From Leucobacter sp. PH1c (GTDB lineage: Bacteria > Actinomycetota > Actinomycetes > Actinomycetales > Microbacteriaceae): a DNA stretch of 64,000 nt. The stretch's first letter is position 1. Each line of letters begins with the position of its first letter. This document shows, piece after piece, positions 1 through 7,740 of this stretch. Location: positions 1 through 64,000 of the forward strand of contig NZ_AYMV01000004.1 of the NCBI RefSeq assembly GCF_000633415.1. Direction: 5' to 3'. Under the pieces are notes generated by a model that ran no database searches, had not been told where the DNA came from, and saw only the letters and a program-made list of their open reading frames with translations. The position numbers were made by a program, and so were the translations under genes.

Positions 1-46
1 AGCCCGGCGCCTCCGTCGTGCGCTCTCCGCGTCCGCTGCCTCGGGA

Positions 47-3000
47 TTACTCCTCGGCCGAGCCGCGTCGTCGAGTGATGAGGAGCGCTCCGGCCGCGAG
101 GAGCGCCGCAGCGCCGAGCGTCAGGGGCAGGGCAAGATCCGGCCCGCCCGTCTCCGCGAGCCCGCCCGTGCCCGGAGCCCCGGGCTTCGGCTTCCCGGTC
201 CCGCCGTCCGTACTGCCGTCGGTGCTGCCGTCGGTTCCGCCGTCGGTGCTGCCGTCGGTTCCGCCGTCGCCCGGATCGACCGGGGGCAGCTTGGCGTAGC
301 TGATGGCGCCCGCCGCAATGCCCGCAGAGCCGCCCGCCTCGGCGTGCTCGCTCGGCTCGCTGAGCGCGACCGTGAATCCGCGCGCCGCGTCTCCCGCGAA
401 GCCCGCCGTGGTCGGCACGCGCACCTGCTGCGGCGCATCGTCGCCCGCTTCCCAGCGGAGCTCGATGTCGACCGCGGTGAAGTGCATGCCCGCTCGCGCC
501 GTGCCGTCGACCGTGGTGACGCGCACGGTCACCGGGCCAGTCCATGCGCGCTCGGCCGCGTCGCTCCGGGTCACCTCGAAGACGGCATCGCCGCCGGCGC
601 GGACCGCAGCCGCATCGTGCACCGCGAGCAAGGTCGGCTCGGGCGTCTCGGCCGTGATCGTTCCGGTGGCGACCGCAGGATGGCCGAACTCGCCGTGCGC
701 CCCCGGCGAGCTGAGCTCGACGCGGAAGCTGCGATCCGGATCCCCAGCGGGAACCGCCGAGGTGGGCACGCGCACCGTCTGGGGCGCGGTGTCGCCGGCT
801 GCCCAGGTGAGCGTGGTGAGCGGCACCTCCTCGTAGTGCTCGCCCGCCTCCGCGCTCTCGTCGACCGTGCGGACGTCGACGCTCGTCGCGCCGAGCCAGG
901 GCAGCTCCGCCGCGTTGATCCGGGCGACCTGGAACTCGATCGTGTCTCCCGCGACCCCGTGCTGGTCGCCGTCGAGCGCGAACACTGTGAGCTCGGGATC
1001 CGGGGCGACGATCTCGCCCGTGACGGCGCCGACCTCGCCGATCGCCGTGAACCGGCTCGGATCGCTGAGCTCCACGGAGAGCGTGCGCTCGGGGCCGCCC
1101 GCATCCGTCTCGAGGGTCTCCACGGCGAACGGCTTCGGGGCGAAGTCGTCGGCCGCCCAGGTGAGCGTCTCGGTGCGGGCCACGTAGTGCTCGCCGGCGA
1201 CGGCGCTCGCGTCGCGCGTGCTCGCGGTGACGCTCGCCTCGCCCGTCCAGGGATTCACCGCCGCCTGGCTGCGGGAGACCTCGAAGGTGAGCTCGGATCC
1301 GGCGAGCGCCCGCTGCGGCCCGGTGAGTTCGAACGCGTTCTCCACGGGCACGGGCGCCTGGATCGTCGCGTCGGCGGAGACGCCCGCGCCGATCTGCACG
1401 TCGTTCTGCGGCTGCGGGTCGCGGAGCTCGAGCGTGAAGTGCCGGTCCGGATCCCCCGCGGCGGTCGGCAGCGTCTGCACGGTCACGGTGCGCGGGCTCA
1501 TGTCCCCCGCCGCCCACGAAAGCGTCTCCTCGTGCGCTTCATAGTGCGTGCCCGCGAGTGCAGGATCCTCGCTCCCGGCGGGGCCGTCCTGGGTCGCGAC
1601 GGTCACGTCGGCGGCGCCCGAGTAGCTGCCCGGCGTCGCGGGGGCGCGGGTCACGGTGAACGTGAGCGTGTCCCCTGCGAGCCCGGTCTGGTCCTCACCA
1701 AGTTCGACGATCGAGGGGTCCGGCTGGGGCACGCTCAGGTCCATGCGCTGCCGCATCTCATTGCCGAGGGCGTCGGCGACGCGGAGCTCGAACGTCCAGC
1801 TCCCGTAACTGACGGGCGTGCCGCTCAGGAGGCCGGTCGCACGGTCAATGCTCAGCCAGTCGGGGGCGTCGCTCCCCGCGAGCGGCGCGAGCTCGTGGCT
1901 GCTGGCCGGGAAGCCCGGCGTCACGGTCGTCTGCTGTTCCCAGGGCTCCCCGTACGGAATCGTCGCGCTGTCGGCGCTCGTGATCGTGCTCCACACGATC
2001 GGGTGGAACACGGTGCCCGTGAAGCGGTCGTTGTCGAGCGCGTTCGTCTGCGAGAAGGTGTACTCGGCGGTCGGGATCGCGGAGTATATCGTGATGTCAA
2101 CGAAGGGCAGCCCCGGGGAGAGCGCCGGGGCCTGATTCCCGCCGAAGCTCGGGAACGTGGAGCCGTCGCGGAGCGAGAGCTCCCCCGTGATGTCGGCGCG
2201 GAACTTCTTCGCCCCGCGGGGCACGTGGACCTCGCCGAGGCGGATCTGCTGGGCCGTGACGGCAAGGGTGCCGTCGGCGCGGTTCGCGGGCGCCTCCGGC
2301 AGTCCGACGAGCGAGGAGATCTGATTGCCCTGCGCCTGCAGGCTGCGCAGCGCCGGAAGATCCCGCAGCGGCTCAAGCGTGGTCGCGCCGATCGCATCCA
2401 TGTGGATCCGGTAGAGCTGCTGCTTCCCCGCGATCGCACCGATGTCGTCGCCGAGGCCGGGGTTGTGATCGATGTCGAGCGTCTTGAGCCCGTCGGCCCC
2501 CTCGATGCCGGCCAGGCTCGTGATCTTCGCGCGCGACACCGTGAGGTGGGCGAGCTTGTCGAGCGCGGCGAGCGGCTCCAGGCTGTCGACGTCGGTGAAC
2601 GACACCGTGAGCGAGGTGAGCTCGGTGAGCCCCGCGAGCGGAGCAAGACTCGAGACCCCGGTCATCTGAGCGTTGATGGAGCTCAGCTTGGTGAGCCCGC
2701 GCAGCGGCTCCAGGTCTGCGAGCTGCGTGCTCTGGCCGAGGTTCAGGTCGCGGAGCGCCGTCAACTGCGCGAGCGCGCCGAAGTCGGTGAGGCCCGGGTT
2801 CCGGGACGCGTCGAGGTTCGTCAGCTTGGTCAGCGTGGCGAGGGAGCCGAGCGAGGTGAGCGCCGGGTTCCCCGCGATGGTGAGGCGCGAGAGGCTACCC
2901 GCTCCGCTGATCGTGCCGAGCGAGTCGTCCGTGAGCCCCGCATCGGTGAGGGTGAGGCTGGAGAGCTTCGGGAGCAGGATGAGGGCATTCAGCGCGCCGG

Positions 3001-3421
3001 GGCCGGAGAGGTCGTGCTTGCCGCCCAGGAACGTGAGCGTGCGCATCTCGACGGCGGCTTCGAAGCCGTCGAGACTCGTCACGGCGAAGTCGCTCGAGCA
3101 GCTCAGCACGGTGACGCTCTCGATCTCGGCGCGGGAGATCGGCGCGTCGGGTGCACGGCCCGAGCCGAGCTTCTTGTTGACGCACGCCGCGAGCTCGGGA
3201 TCGGCGAGCGCGATGGCGTCCGCGCGAAGCTCCGCGCCGGATCGCGGTGCGGCTCCTGCGGTGGCGCCCGTACTCCCTCCCGGCGCGCCGCTCCCTGTGG
3301 CTTCGCTCGCTGTCGCTTCGCTCGCGGTCGCCAGTGCGGGCGTCGCAACTCCTGCGAGTCCCCCGACGAGCGCGAGTGCGGCCCCCGCCGCCAGAGCCCG
3401 CTTCCCCCAGAACTTCCCCAT
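47..3421 (-). CDS. LPXTG-type surface protein with LRR and four Calx-beta repeats
   Basis: A probable secreted, sortase-anchored cell-wall protein of 1124 residues, likely an adhesin. I start it at the ATG at 3421, which has AGGAGA just upstream and opens a signal peptide (MGKFWGKR, a hydrophobic stretch, then ATPALA). Roughly residues 95-385 are internalin-like leucine-rich repeats with phrases such as 'LTSLTVSFTDVDSLEPLAAL'. A putative-Ig-like segment follows ('WLSIDRATGLLSGTP'). Four Calx-beta-like units of about 110 residues come next, each with a 'SxEAGxHY' type turn and a 'LxWAAGDxxPxxVxV' strand. The tail has a Gly/Asp/Thr/Ser linker, LAETG, a hydrophobic helix and RRR. The partner is unknown. 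An in-frame ATG at 3496 would add 25 residues but has no ribosome site and would bury the signal peptide. Confidence 0.88.
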   Translation of the reverse strand: MGKFWGKRALAAGAALALVGGLAGVATPALATASEATASEATGSGAPGGSTGATAGAAPRSGAELRADAIALADPELAACVNKKLGSGRAPDAPISRAEIESVTVLSCSSDFAVTSLDGFEAAVEMRTLTFLGGKHDLSGPGALNALILLPKLSSLTLTDAGLTDDSLGTISGAGSLSRLTIAGNPALTSLGSLATLTKLTNLDASRNPGLTDFGALAQLTALRDLNLGQSTQLADLEPLRGLTKLSSINAQMTGVSSLAPLAGLTELTSLTVSFTDVDSLEPLAALDKLAHLTVSRAKITSLAGIEGADGLKTLDIDHNPGLGDDIGAIAGKQQLYRIHMDAIGATTLEPLRDLPALRSLQAQGNQISSLVGLPEAPANRADGTLAVTAQQIRLGEVHVPRGAKKFRADITGELSLRDGSTFPSFGGNQAPALSPGLPFVDITIYSAIPTAEYTFSQTNALDNDRFTGTVFHPIVWSTITSADSATIPYGEPWEQQTTVTPGFPASSHELAPLAGSDAPDWLSIDRATGLLSGTPVSYGSWTFELRVADALGNEMRQRMDLSVPQPDPSIVELGEDQTGLAGDTLTFTVTRAPATPGSYSGAADVTVATQDGPAGSEDPALAGTHYEAHEETLSWAAGDMSPRTVTVQTLPTAAGDPDRHFTLELRDPQPQNDVQIGAGVSADATIQAPVPVENAFELTGPQRALAGSELTFEVSRSQAAVNPWTGEASVTASTRDASAVAGEHYVARTETLTWAADDFAPKPFAVETLETDAGGPERTLSVELSDPSRFTAIGEVGAVTGEIVAPDPELTVFALDGDQHGVAGDTIEFQVARINAAELPWLGATSVDVRTVDESAEAGEHYEEVPLTTLTWAAGDTAPQTVRVPTSAVPAGDPDRSFRVELSSPGAHGEFGHPAVATGTITAETPEPTLLAVHDAAAVRAGGDAVFEVTRSDAAERAWTGPVTVRVTTVDGTARAGMHFTAVDIELRWEAGDDAPQQVRVPTTAGFAGDAARGFTVALSEPSEHAEAGGSAGIAAGAISYAKLPPVDPGDGGTDGSTDGGTDGSTDGSTDGGTGKPKPGAPGTGGLAETGGPDLALPLTLGAAALLAAGALLITRRRGSAEE
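203..271 (-). repeat. 12-nt tandem repeat coding for the wall-spanning linker
   Basis: Five full 12-nt units plus a partial one. The units gccgtcggtgct and gccgtcggttcc alternate after a diverged first copy. In the minus-strand frame they encode a repeated Gly-Thr-Asp-Gly-Ser-Thr-Asp-Gly linker just before the LAETG anchor. Copy number is likely to vary between strains. Confidence 0.85.
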
Positions 3422-3568
3422 TGGTTCTCCTGTTCCTGCACGCACTTCTGCGATTCGATACACCACGAACTCAATGCGTTCGCTCAGCAAACGCATTCCG
3501 GGCGATCCTATCGAGTGGTGGGATGCGGGGTCTAGCGGGGTGGGGTGGGGAACTGGGTGGCTTGGCGG

Positions 3569-3945
3569 GCAATCTCGAACTAAGTGCGGGTTTGATCCAG
3601 AATGGCGTGGCTATACCGGATCAAACTGGGCCGAACTCGGCCAACCGAGCCACAGAGGCCTGATCCTCGCCGCGCCGGGCGGCCGAAACTGGGTCGAAAG
3701 CGGTCGTCTGGGGTGGACTCTGGATCAAACTCAAACAAAGTGCGAGTTTGGTCCGGAATGGCAGGGCTATACCGGATCAAACTCGGCCCGAACTTCCCGA
3801 TCCGGCCCGAGGGGGCCGGCGATACTCTGCAGCGCACGCGGCGGGGCGTTCAGGCCGCACCGGAGGCGGCGCGGCGGAGCAATCTCGAACAAAAGTCGAG
3901 TTTGGTACAGATGGGCCGGCCGTTACCGGGGCAAACTCACACCAA
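3569..3945. repeat. Three hairpin-forming intergenic repeat units, about 155 bp apart
   Basis: The gap between the surface-protein gene and the TetR gene holds three copies of a unit of about 65 bp (3569-3636, 3729-3793, 3878-3945). Their shared cores begin 153-156 bp apart. Copy 1 folds on gtttgatcc (3590-3598) and ggatcaaac (3618-3626). Copy 2 has 11-base arms at 3744-3754 and 3774-3784 with one G-T pair, and another ggatcaaactc at 3722-3732 could pair with the same left arm. Copy 3 is more diverged. The unit shows no coding signal or transposase. It resembles a dispersed REP or MITE-like family. I see no gene in 3422-3988. Confidence 0.75.
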
Positions 3946-3988
3946 GTTGCGGGAGCACCGTCGGGCGCACCACCAGCGCGACCCGCAC

Positions 3989-4660
3989 TCAGCGCGCCCC
4001 CGCCCCCTCCTCCGCGAGAAGCGCCTCCACGCCGAGCACCACCGCGCGCACGCCACGCGAGAAGGCGGCGTCGCCGTGCGACTCGGCCGCAGCCGCCGCA
4101 CCGCCCTCCGCGCGGATCGCCGTGCGCACGCGCACCACCAGGAAGCCGGTCGCGAACGCGTCGGCCGTGCCGAGCACCCAGCGCGCCTCCGTGGGCGCGA
4201 GCCCGGCCGCAATGAACGCGCGCTCCGCCGACGCCAGGTGCGGGGCGACCGGCCCGTCCGCGTAGGGCGCGAGCGCGAGCAGCTCGAACGAACGCGGGAA
4301 GCGGTCCGCGAGCTCGCAGTAGGCGCCGAGCACGGCCTCGATCAGCGCACGCCAGTCCCCCGCCGCCCGGGCCACGACGCCCGGCATGTCGAGCGACACG
4401 ATGAGCTGCTCCACGATTGCGGAGAGCAGATCGTCCCGTCCGCGCACGTGCGTGTAGAGGGTCATCGTCCCGGCGCCGAGCTCGCCGGCGAGCCGTCGCA
4501 TCGTGAGTTCCTCGACACCGTCGCGCTCCACGAGCTCGATCGCGGCCCGGGCGATCGCGGCGCGCGTCAAGCCCGTGCGCCGGGCGCCACCGCGGGCGGA
4601 TCGTTCCCCGCCACCGCGGGCGGATCGTTCGCCAAGGCTGGGGGCGCTGCGCTCTGTCAT
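3989..4660 (-). CDS. TetR family transcriptional regulator
   Basis: A 223-residue TetR-type repressor. The N-terminal helix-turn-helix lies at about residues 33-78 ('TRAAIARAAIELVERDG', 'MRRLAGELGAGTMTLYTHV'), followed by a ligand-binding all-helical domain of the TetR_C type. It probably controls its own promoter: the perfect inverted repeat ccgtac-aac-gtacgg lies at 4691-4705, and a TACTCT box sits seven bases before the ATG, which suggests a leaderless mRNA. The next gene downstream, the surface protein, is about 570 bp away, so co-transcription is unlikely. The divergent amidase is a possible target. The N-terminus carries a duplicated GERSARGG segment. The ligand cannot be told from sequence. 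Confidence 0.9.
   Translation of the reverse strand: MTERSAPSLGERSARGGGERSARGGARRTGLTRAAIARAAIELVERDGVEELTMRRLAGELGAGTMTLYTHVRGRDDLLSAIVEQLIVSLDMPGVVARAAGDWRALIEAVLGAYCELADRFPRSFELLALAPYADGPVAPHLASAERAFIAAGLAPTEARWVLGTADAFATGFLVVRVRTAIRAEGGAAAAAESHGDAAFSRGVRAVVLGVEALLAEEGAGAR
4586..4630 (-). repeat. 24-nt period duplication in the tetR 5' coding region
   Basis: The 21-mer at 4586-4606 recurs at 4610-4630, so the protein N-terminus contains GERSARGG twice. It precedes the DNA-binding domain and looks like a slippage product. Confidence 0.85.
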
Positions 4661-4667
4661 GCCTGCT

Positions 4668-4705
4668 AGAGTACCCTCTCGTACGCTGTACCGTACAACG
4701 TACGG
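4668..4705 (-). promoter_or_regulatory. tetR promoter and candidate operator
   Basis: On the minus strand a TACTCT -10 box (4673 to 4668) lies seven bases before the ATG at 4660. A perfect 15-bp inverted repeat, ccgtac-aac-gtacgg, is at 4691-4705, over the expected -35 position. The arrangement fits autorepression and possible control of the divergent amidase gene. Confidence 0.55.
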
Positions 4706-4765
4706 ACCGCCGACACCCGTTCACAAACCACGCGGAGGGGCGACTGCGATCCGCCGAATCCGACA

Positions 4766-4870
4766 TGCGGCACGCGGCACCCGGCACCCGGCACCCAGCG
4801 CGCCACACCCAGCGCGCCACACACCGCGCCGCACACCGAACACCGAACACCGAACACCGAACACCGCAAC
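4766..4870. repeat. Fifteen-unit degenerate heptanucleotide array
   Basis: Read in sevens from 4766, the whole stretch stays in register: tgcggca, cgcggca, cccggca (twice), cccagcg and cgccaca (alternating twice), caccgcg, ccgcaca, ccgaaca (four times), ccgcaac. It ends 39 bp before the amidase start codon, inside its likely promoter or leader. I see no coding function. Confidence 0.85.
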
Positions 4871-4909
4871 CATCGGGATCGCGAGGACGCGATCCAGCAA
4901 AGGAGCACC

Positions 4910-6337
4910 GTGGACCTGCACTATCTCACCGCCACCGAGTCGATCCGTCGCTTCACGGCGGGCGAGCTCTCCCCCGTCGAACTGCTCGACGCCGTCGTCG
5001 CGCGCACCGCCGCGACCGAGCCCCGCGTCGGCGCCGTGGCCGAGGAACTCCTCGACTCCGCCTACGCCGCCGCCCGCGAGGCGGAAGCGCGCTACCTGCG
5101 CGGGGAGGCTCGCCCGCTCGACGGTGTGCCGCTCATGCTCAAGGAGGAGCAGCCGATCGCGGGCCTGCGCGCCGAGGAGGGATCGCTGCTCGAGCGCGGC
5201 ACGATCGCAGACGTGACGCACCCCATCGTGGAGCGCATCTTCGACGCGGGCGCCGCGGTGCACGGGCGCACGACGACGCCCGAGTTCTGCTGCGCCCCCG
5301 TGACGCACAGCGCGCTCTGGGGCACCACCCGCAACCCGCACAACACCGAGATGACACCGGGCGGCTCCTCGGGCGGCGCGGGTGCGGTGCTCGCGGCGGG
5401 CTCGACGATCCTCGCGACGGGATCCGACATCGGCGGTTCGATCCGGATCCCGTCGTCGTACTGCGGCGTCGTCGGCTTCAAGCCGCCGTTCGCGCGCGTG
5501 CCCGGGCTCCCGCCGTTCAACAGCGACACCTACTGCGCCGACGGGCCGATGGGCCGGAGCGTCGCCGACGTCGCGCTCCTCCAGAACGTGATCTCGGGCC
5601 CGTGGGCGGGCGACCCCGCCTCGCTCCGGCCGCAGCTGCGGGTCTCTGCCGAGGCGGGAAGCCTCGCCGGTGTGCGGATCGCGCTCAGCTACACGCTCGG
5701 CGGCTATGCCCCGGATCCCGAGGTCGTGGCGAACACGCGGGCGTTCGCGGACGCGCTCCGCGCCGCGGGCGCGGTGGTCGAGGAGGTGGATCTGCCTTGG
5801 ACCCCCGAGGAGGTGCTTCGCATCGCGTGGGCCCACTTCGGTTCGGTGATGGGCCCGTTCATCGAGAGCGTCGGCAGCGGGGATCCCGAGCGCCTCGCGC
5901 AGCTCATGCCCTACACGCGGGCTTTCGTCGCGGCTGCCGACGGCGCGATGGGCGCCGTCGACGGCCTCATCGCCGAGAGCGCTTTCGCACGCCCGCTCGG
6001 TGAGCTGCTCGAGCGGTACGACGCCCTGCTGTGCCCCACGATCGCGAACACGGGGATGCCCGCGGACGCGGCGTGCACCGACAGTGCCGCGGTCTTCTCC
6101 GAGCTCATGACGCTGCCCTTCAACGTCGTGGGGCGCGTGCCCGTGCTCGCGCTGCCCTCGGGCCGCGCGGCGAACGGGGTGCCGACGGGCGTCCAGATCG
6201 TCGGGCGCAGCTTCGACGACCAGACGGTGTTCCGGATCGGCGCCGCGGCCGAGGCCGAGCTCGGGCTCTGGACCGATCCGACCTGGTGGCCCGCCGAGCT
6301 CACGGGAGCCGCGGCCGACGCCCACGCCGCGCGCTAG
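4910..6337 (+). CDS. Amidase signature family hydrolase
   Basis: A 475-residue cytoplasmic amidase that would hydrolyse a carboxamide to an acid and ammonia or an amine. The Ser-Ser-Lys triad is visible: Lys78 in 'LMLKEE', the cis-Ser at 153 in GGSSGG and the nucleophile Ser177 in 'DIGGSIRIP'. Length is normal for the family. It starts at GTG 4910 with AAAGGAG five bases before it. The protein resembles amidases of amino-acid or nitrile catabolism more than GatA: no gatB or gatC lies nearby, and the third family motif reads GSDIGGSIR. It stands alone and is divergent from a TetR gene. The substrate is not predictable. Confidence 0.9.
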   Translation: MDLHYLTATESIRRFTAGELSPVELLDAVVARTAATEPRVGAVAEELLDSAYAAAREAEARYLRGEARPLDGVPLMLKEEQPIAGLRAEEGSLLERGTIADVTHPIVERIFDAGAAVHGRTTTPEFCCAPVTHSALWGTTRNPHNTEMTPGGSSGGAGAVLAAGSTILATGSDIGGSIRIPSSYCGVVGFKPPFARVPGLPPFNSDTYCADGPMGRSVADVALLQNVISGPWAGDPASLRPQLRVSAEAGSLAGVRIALSYTLGGYAPDPEVVANTRAFADALRAAGAVVEEVDLPWTPEEVLRIAWAHFGSVMGPFIESVGSGDPERLAQLMPYTRAFVAAADGAMGAVDGLIAESAFARPLGELLERYDALLCPTIANTGMPADAACTDSAAVFSELMTLPFNVVGRVPVLALPSGRAANGVPTGVQIVGRSFDDQTVFRIGAAAEAELGLWTDPTWWPAELTGAAADAHAAR

Positions 6338-6381
6338 CCCGAGTCACCCGGGCCGCGCTAGCCCGACCCCCGGGCTGCGCG

Positions 6382-7335
6382 CTAGCCCGACTCGCCCGTG
6401 GGGCGCAGCCGCGCGGAGATGGCGAGATGATCGCTGTCTCCGCGCGGCTCCGTGGCCATCTCCCTGGCGTCGAAGCCGCGCACGAGGATGTGGTCGAGCC
6501 GCACGACGGGGAAGCTGCTCGGCCACGAGAAGCCGAAGCCGCCCGAGCTCTGCCGCGGCTCGGTGAGGAGCGCCGAGAGCGGGGTGAAGGACCGGTCGTC
6601 GGTGCTCGCGTTGAAATCACCCAGCGCGATGATCCGCGGGCTCCCGTCGGCGCGGATCACCTCCGCGAGCTCGGCGAGCATCTCGTCGCGCTGCCCGTGC
6701 CCGTCGAGGCGCGCCGATGCTGCGTGGACGACGTAGACGGTCGTGTCGCCGCCCGGCGTCTCGACCTCCGCCCGCAGGGCACGATCCCAGCCGAGGCCGA
6801 GGTCGAGGGGCTCGGACGAGCGGATCGGGAACCGGCTCCACAGGCCGACGGTGCTCGCCGTGGCGTCATACGGGTGGCTCGCGGCGAGCTCTGCCGCGAA
6901 CGTCGCGCGCTGCTCGGGCGCGATCTCCTGCACGGCGACGAGGTCGGCGCCGCTGCCGCCGAGTTCCGCGCCCGCCGTGCGGGCGGCGGCGGTGTCCCCC
7001 GCCCCCAGCCGCACGTTCTGGCTCAGCACCGAGACGGTCGGCACGTTGCCGACCGCGGCGACGGGGTCGAGCGGCAGCACGCGCGGCACGAAGACGAACG
7101 CCCAGGCGGCCACCGCGATGAGGCTCACGAGGATCCCGAGCCAGGCACGCCGGGCCAGGGCCGCGATCAGGAGCAGCCCCGCGGCGATGCCGAGCCAGGG
7201 CAGCACGGCCTCGAACGGCAGCGCGAAGCCGAACGCGTCCGGGAAGCGGCCGGGCGCGAGGAACGCCGCGGTCAGCACCGCGGAGAGTGCGGCGATCAGG
7301 ATCCCGACGCGTCGCCGTCCGATCCGTCGTGCCAT
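6382..7335 (-). CDS. Membrane-anchored endonuclease/exonuclease/phosphatase family protein
   Basis: A 317-residue protein. Two or three hydrophobic helices occupy about residues 9-95 and precede an EEP catalytic domain of the DNase I/Mg-dependent phosphodiesterase fold. EEP motifs are visible: 'LSQNVRLG', the metal-ligand Glu in 'VAVQEI', 'ALGDFNAS' with Asp and Asn, and the terminal 'DSDHLAISA' Asp-His pair. Such actinobacterial proteins are probably extracytoplasmic phosphodiesterases or nucleases, and the exact substrate is unknown. I use the ATG at 7335, preceded by GAGGGG. A longer frame to 7536 has atypical composition and no start signal. It is divergent from mgtE. Confidence 0.85.
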   Translation of the reverse strand: MARRIGRRRVGILIAALSAVLTAAFLAPGRFPDAFGFALPFEAVLPWLGIAAGLLLIAALARRAWLGILVSLIAVAAWAFVFVPRVLPLDPVAAVGNVPTVSVLSQNVRLGAGDTAAARTAGAELGGSGADLVAVQEIAPEQRATFAAELAASHPYDATASTVGLWSRFPIRSSEPLDLGLGWDRALRAEVETPGGDTTVYVVHAASARLDGHGQRDEMLAELAEVIRADGSPRIIALGDFNASTDDRSFTPLSALLTEPRQSSGGFGFSWPSSFPVVRLDHILVRGFDAREMATEPRGDSDHLAISARLRPTGESG

Positions 7336-7481
7336 TGCCCCTCGCTTCCCTCCGGGGCCCGCGGCCCGCGAAGCCACCGATGCTAGCAAGCGGCGCGCGC
7401 GAGCTCCTGACGATTCCCCGTGGGCGAGCTGAACCGCGGGTGCACTCGGCCGCGTTCGCGTGGTCTCCGCCGCGGAGGGGG

Positions 7482-7740
7482 TAGTCTGGACGTTGGCCCG
7501 CACGCAGCGCGCACCGAGCGTGTCGGCGCGAGCCACTCCGATCCGTCCCCGACCGAAGCGAGGTGATCCTGTGCCCAGTGACAGTTGCAGTCAGCAGCCG
7601 GACGCGGTGACCGGTCCCTCTTCTCGTTCGCGGAGGTAGCGTCCCGTCCGTCGTCCGGCACCCCTCGGGTGCCCCACCGGTGCACCCGAACCGTTTTCGA
7701 CGCCGCAGCTCCGCGGCGCGCACCGGCAAGGAGCGACGTT
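7482..7740 (+). promoter_or_regulatory. Long 5' leader of mgtE with hairpins
   Basis: A TAGTCT box at 7482-7487 could start a leader of about 245 nt before mgtE. It holds a perfect hairpin (ggcaccc 7657-7663, gggtgcc 7667-7673, three-base loop), the palindrome ggtgcacc nearby, and a tttt run at 7691-7694. A Mg2+-sensing or attenuation role is possible, but I could not match the M-box consensus. The rest of 7336-7740 shows no gene. Confidence 0.35.
7571..7639 (+). other. Possible 22-codon leader peptide upstream of mgtE
   Basis: GTG at 7571 has AGGTGA five bases before it and opens a 22-residue frame (VPSDSCSQQPDAVTGPSS...) ending at TAG 7637-7639, just before the hairpin at 7657-7673. The layout would suit translational attenuation of mgtE. 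The frame is short and could arise by chance. Confidence 0.2.

Noticed and set aside
344-3535. A long open frame on the plus strand opposite the surface protein
   Set aside because: It is an antisense shadow of the high-GC surface-protein gene: very Arg-rich, no domains, no start signal.
3422-3988. Transposon or insertion sequence at the repeat block
   Set aside because: No transposase, no terminal inverted repeats bounding the block and no target duplication seen.
2673-4265. A 530-residue plus-strand frame crossing the repeat block
   Set aside because: Its sequence is antisense to the surface protein and then reads through the hairpin repeats and the TetR gene; no plausible protein.
4766-4870. 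CRISPR-like array
   Set aside because: The units are seven bases and contiguous with no spacers, so it is a microsatellite.
7482-7740. M-box (ykoK) Mg2+ riboswitch upstream of mgtE
   Set aside because: The conserved M-box core is not present; only generic hairpins were found.
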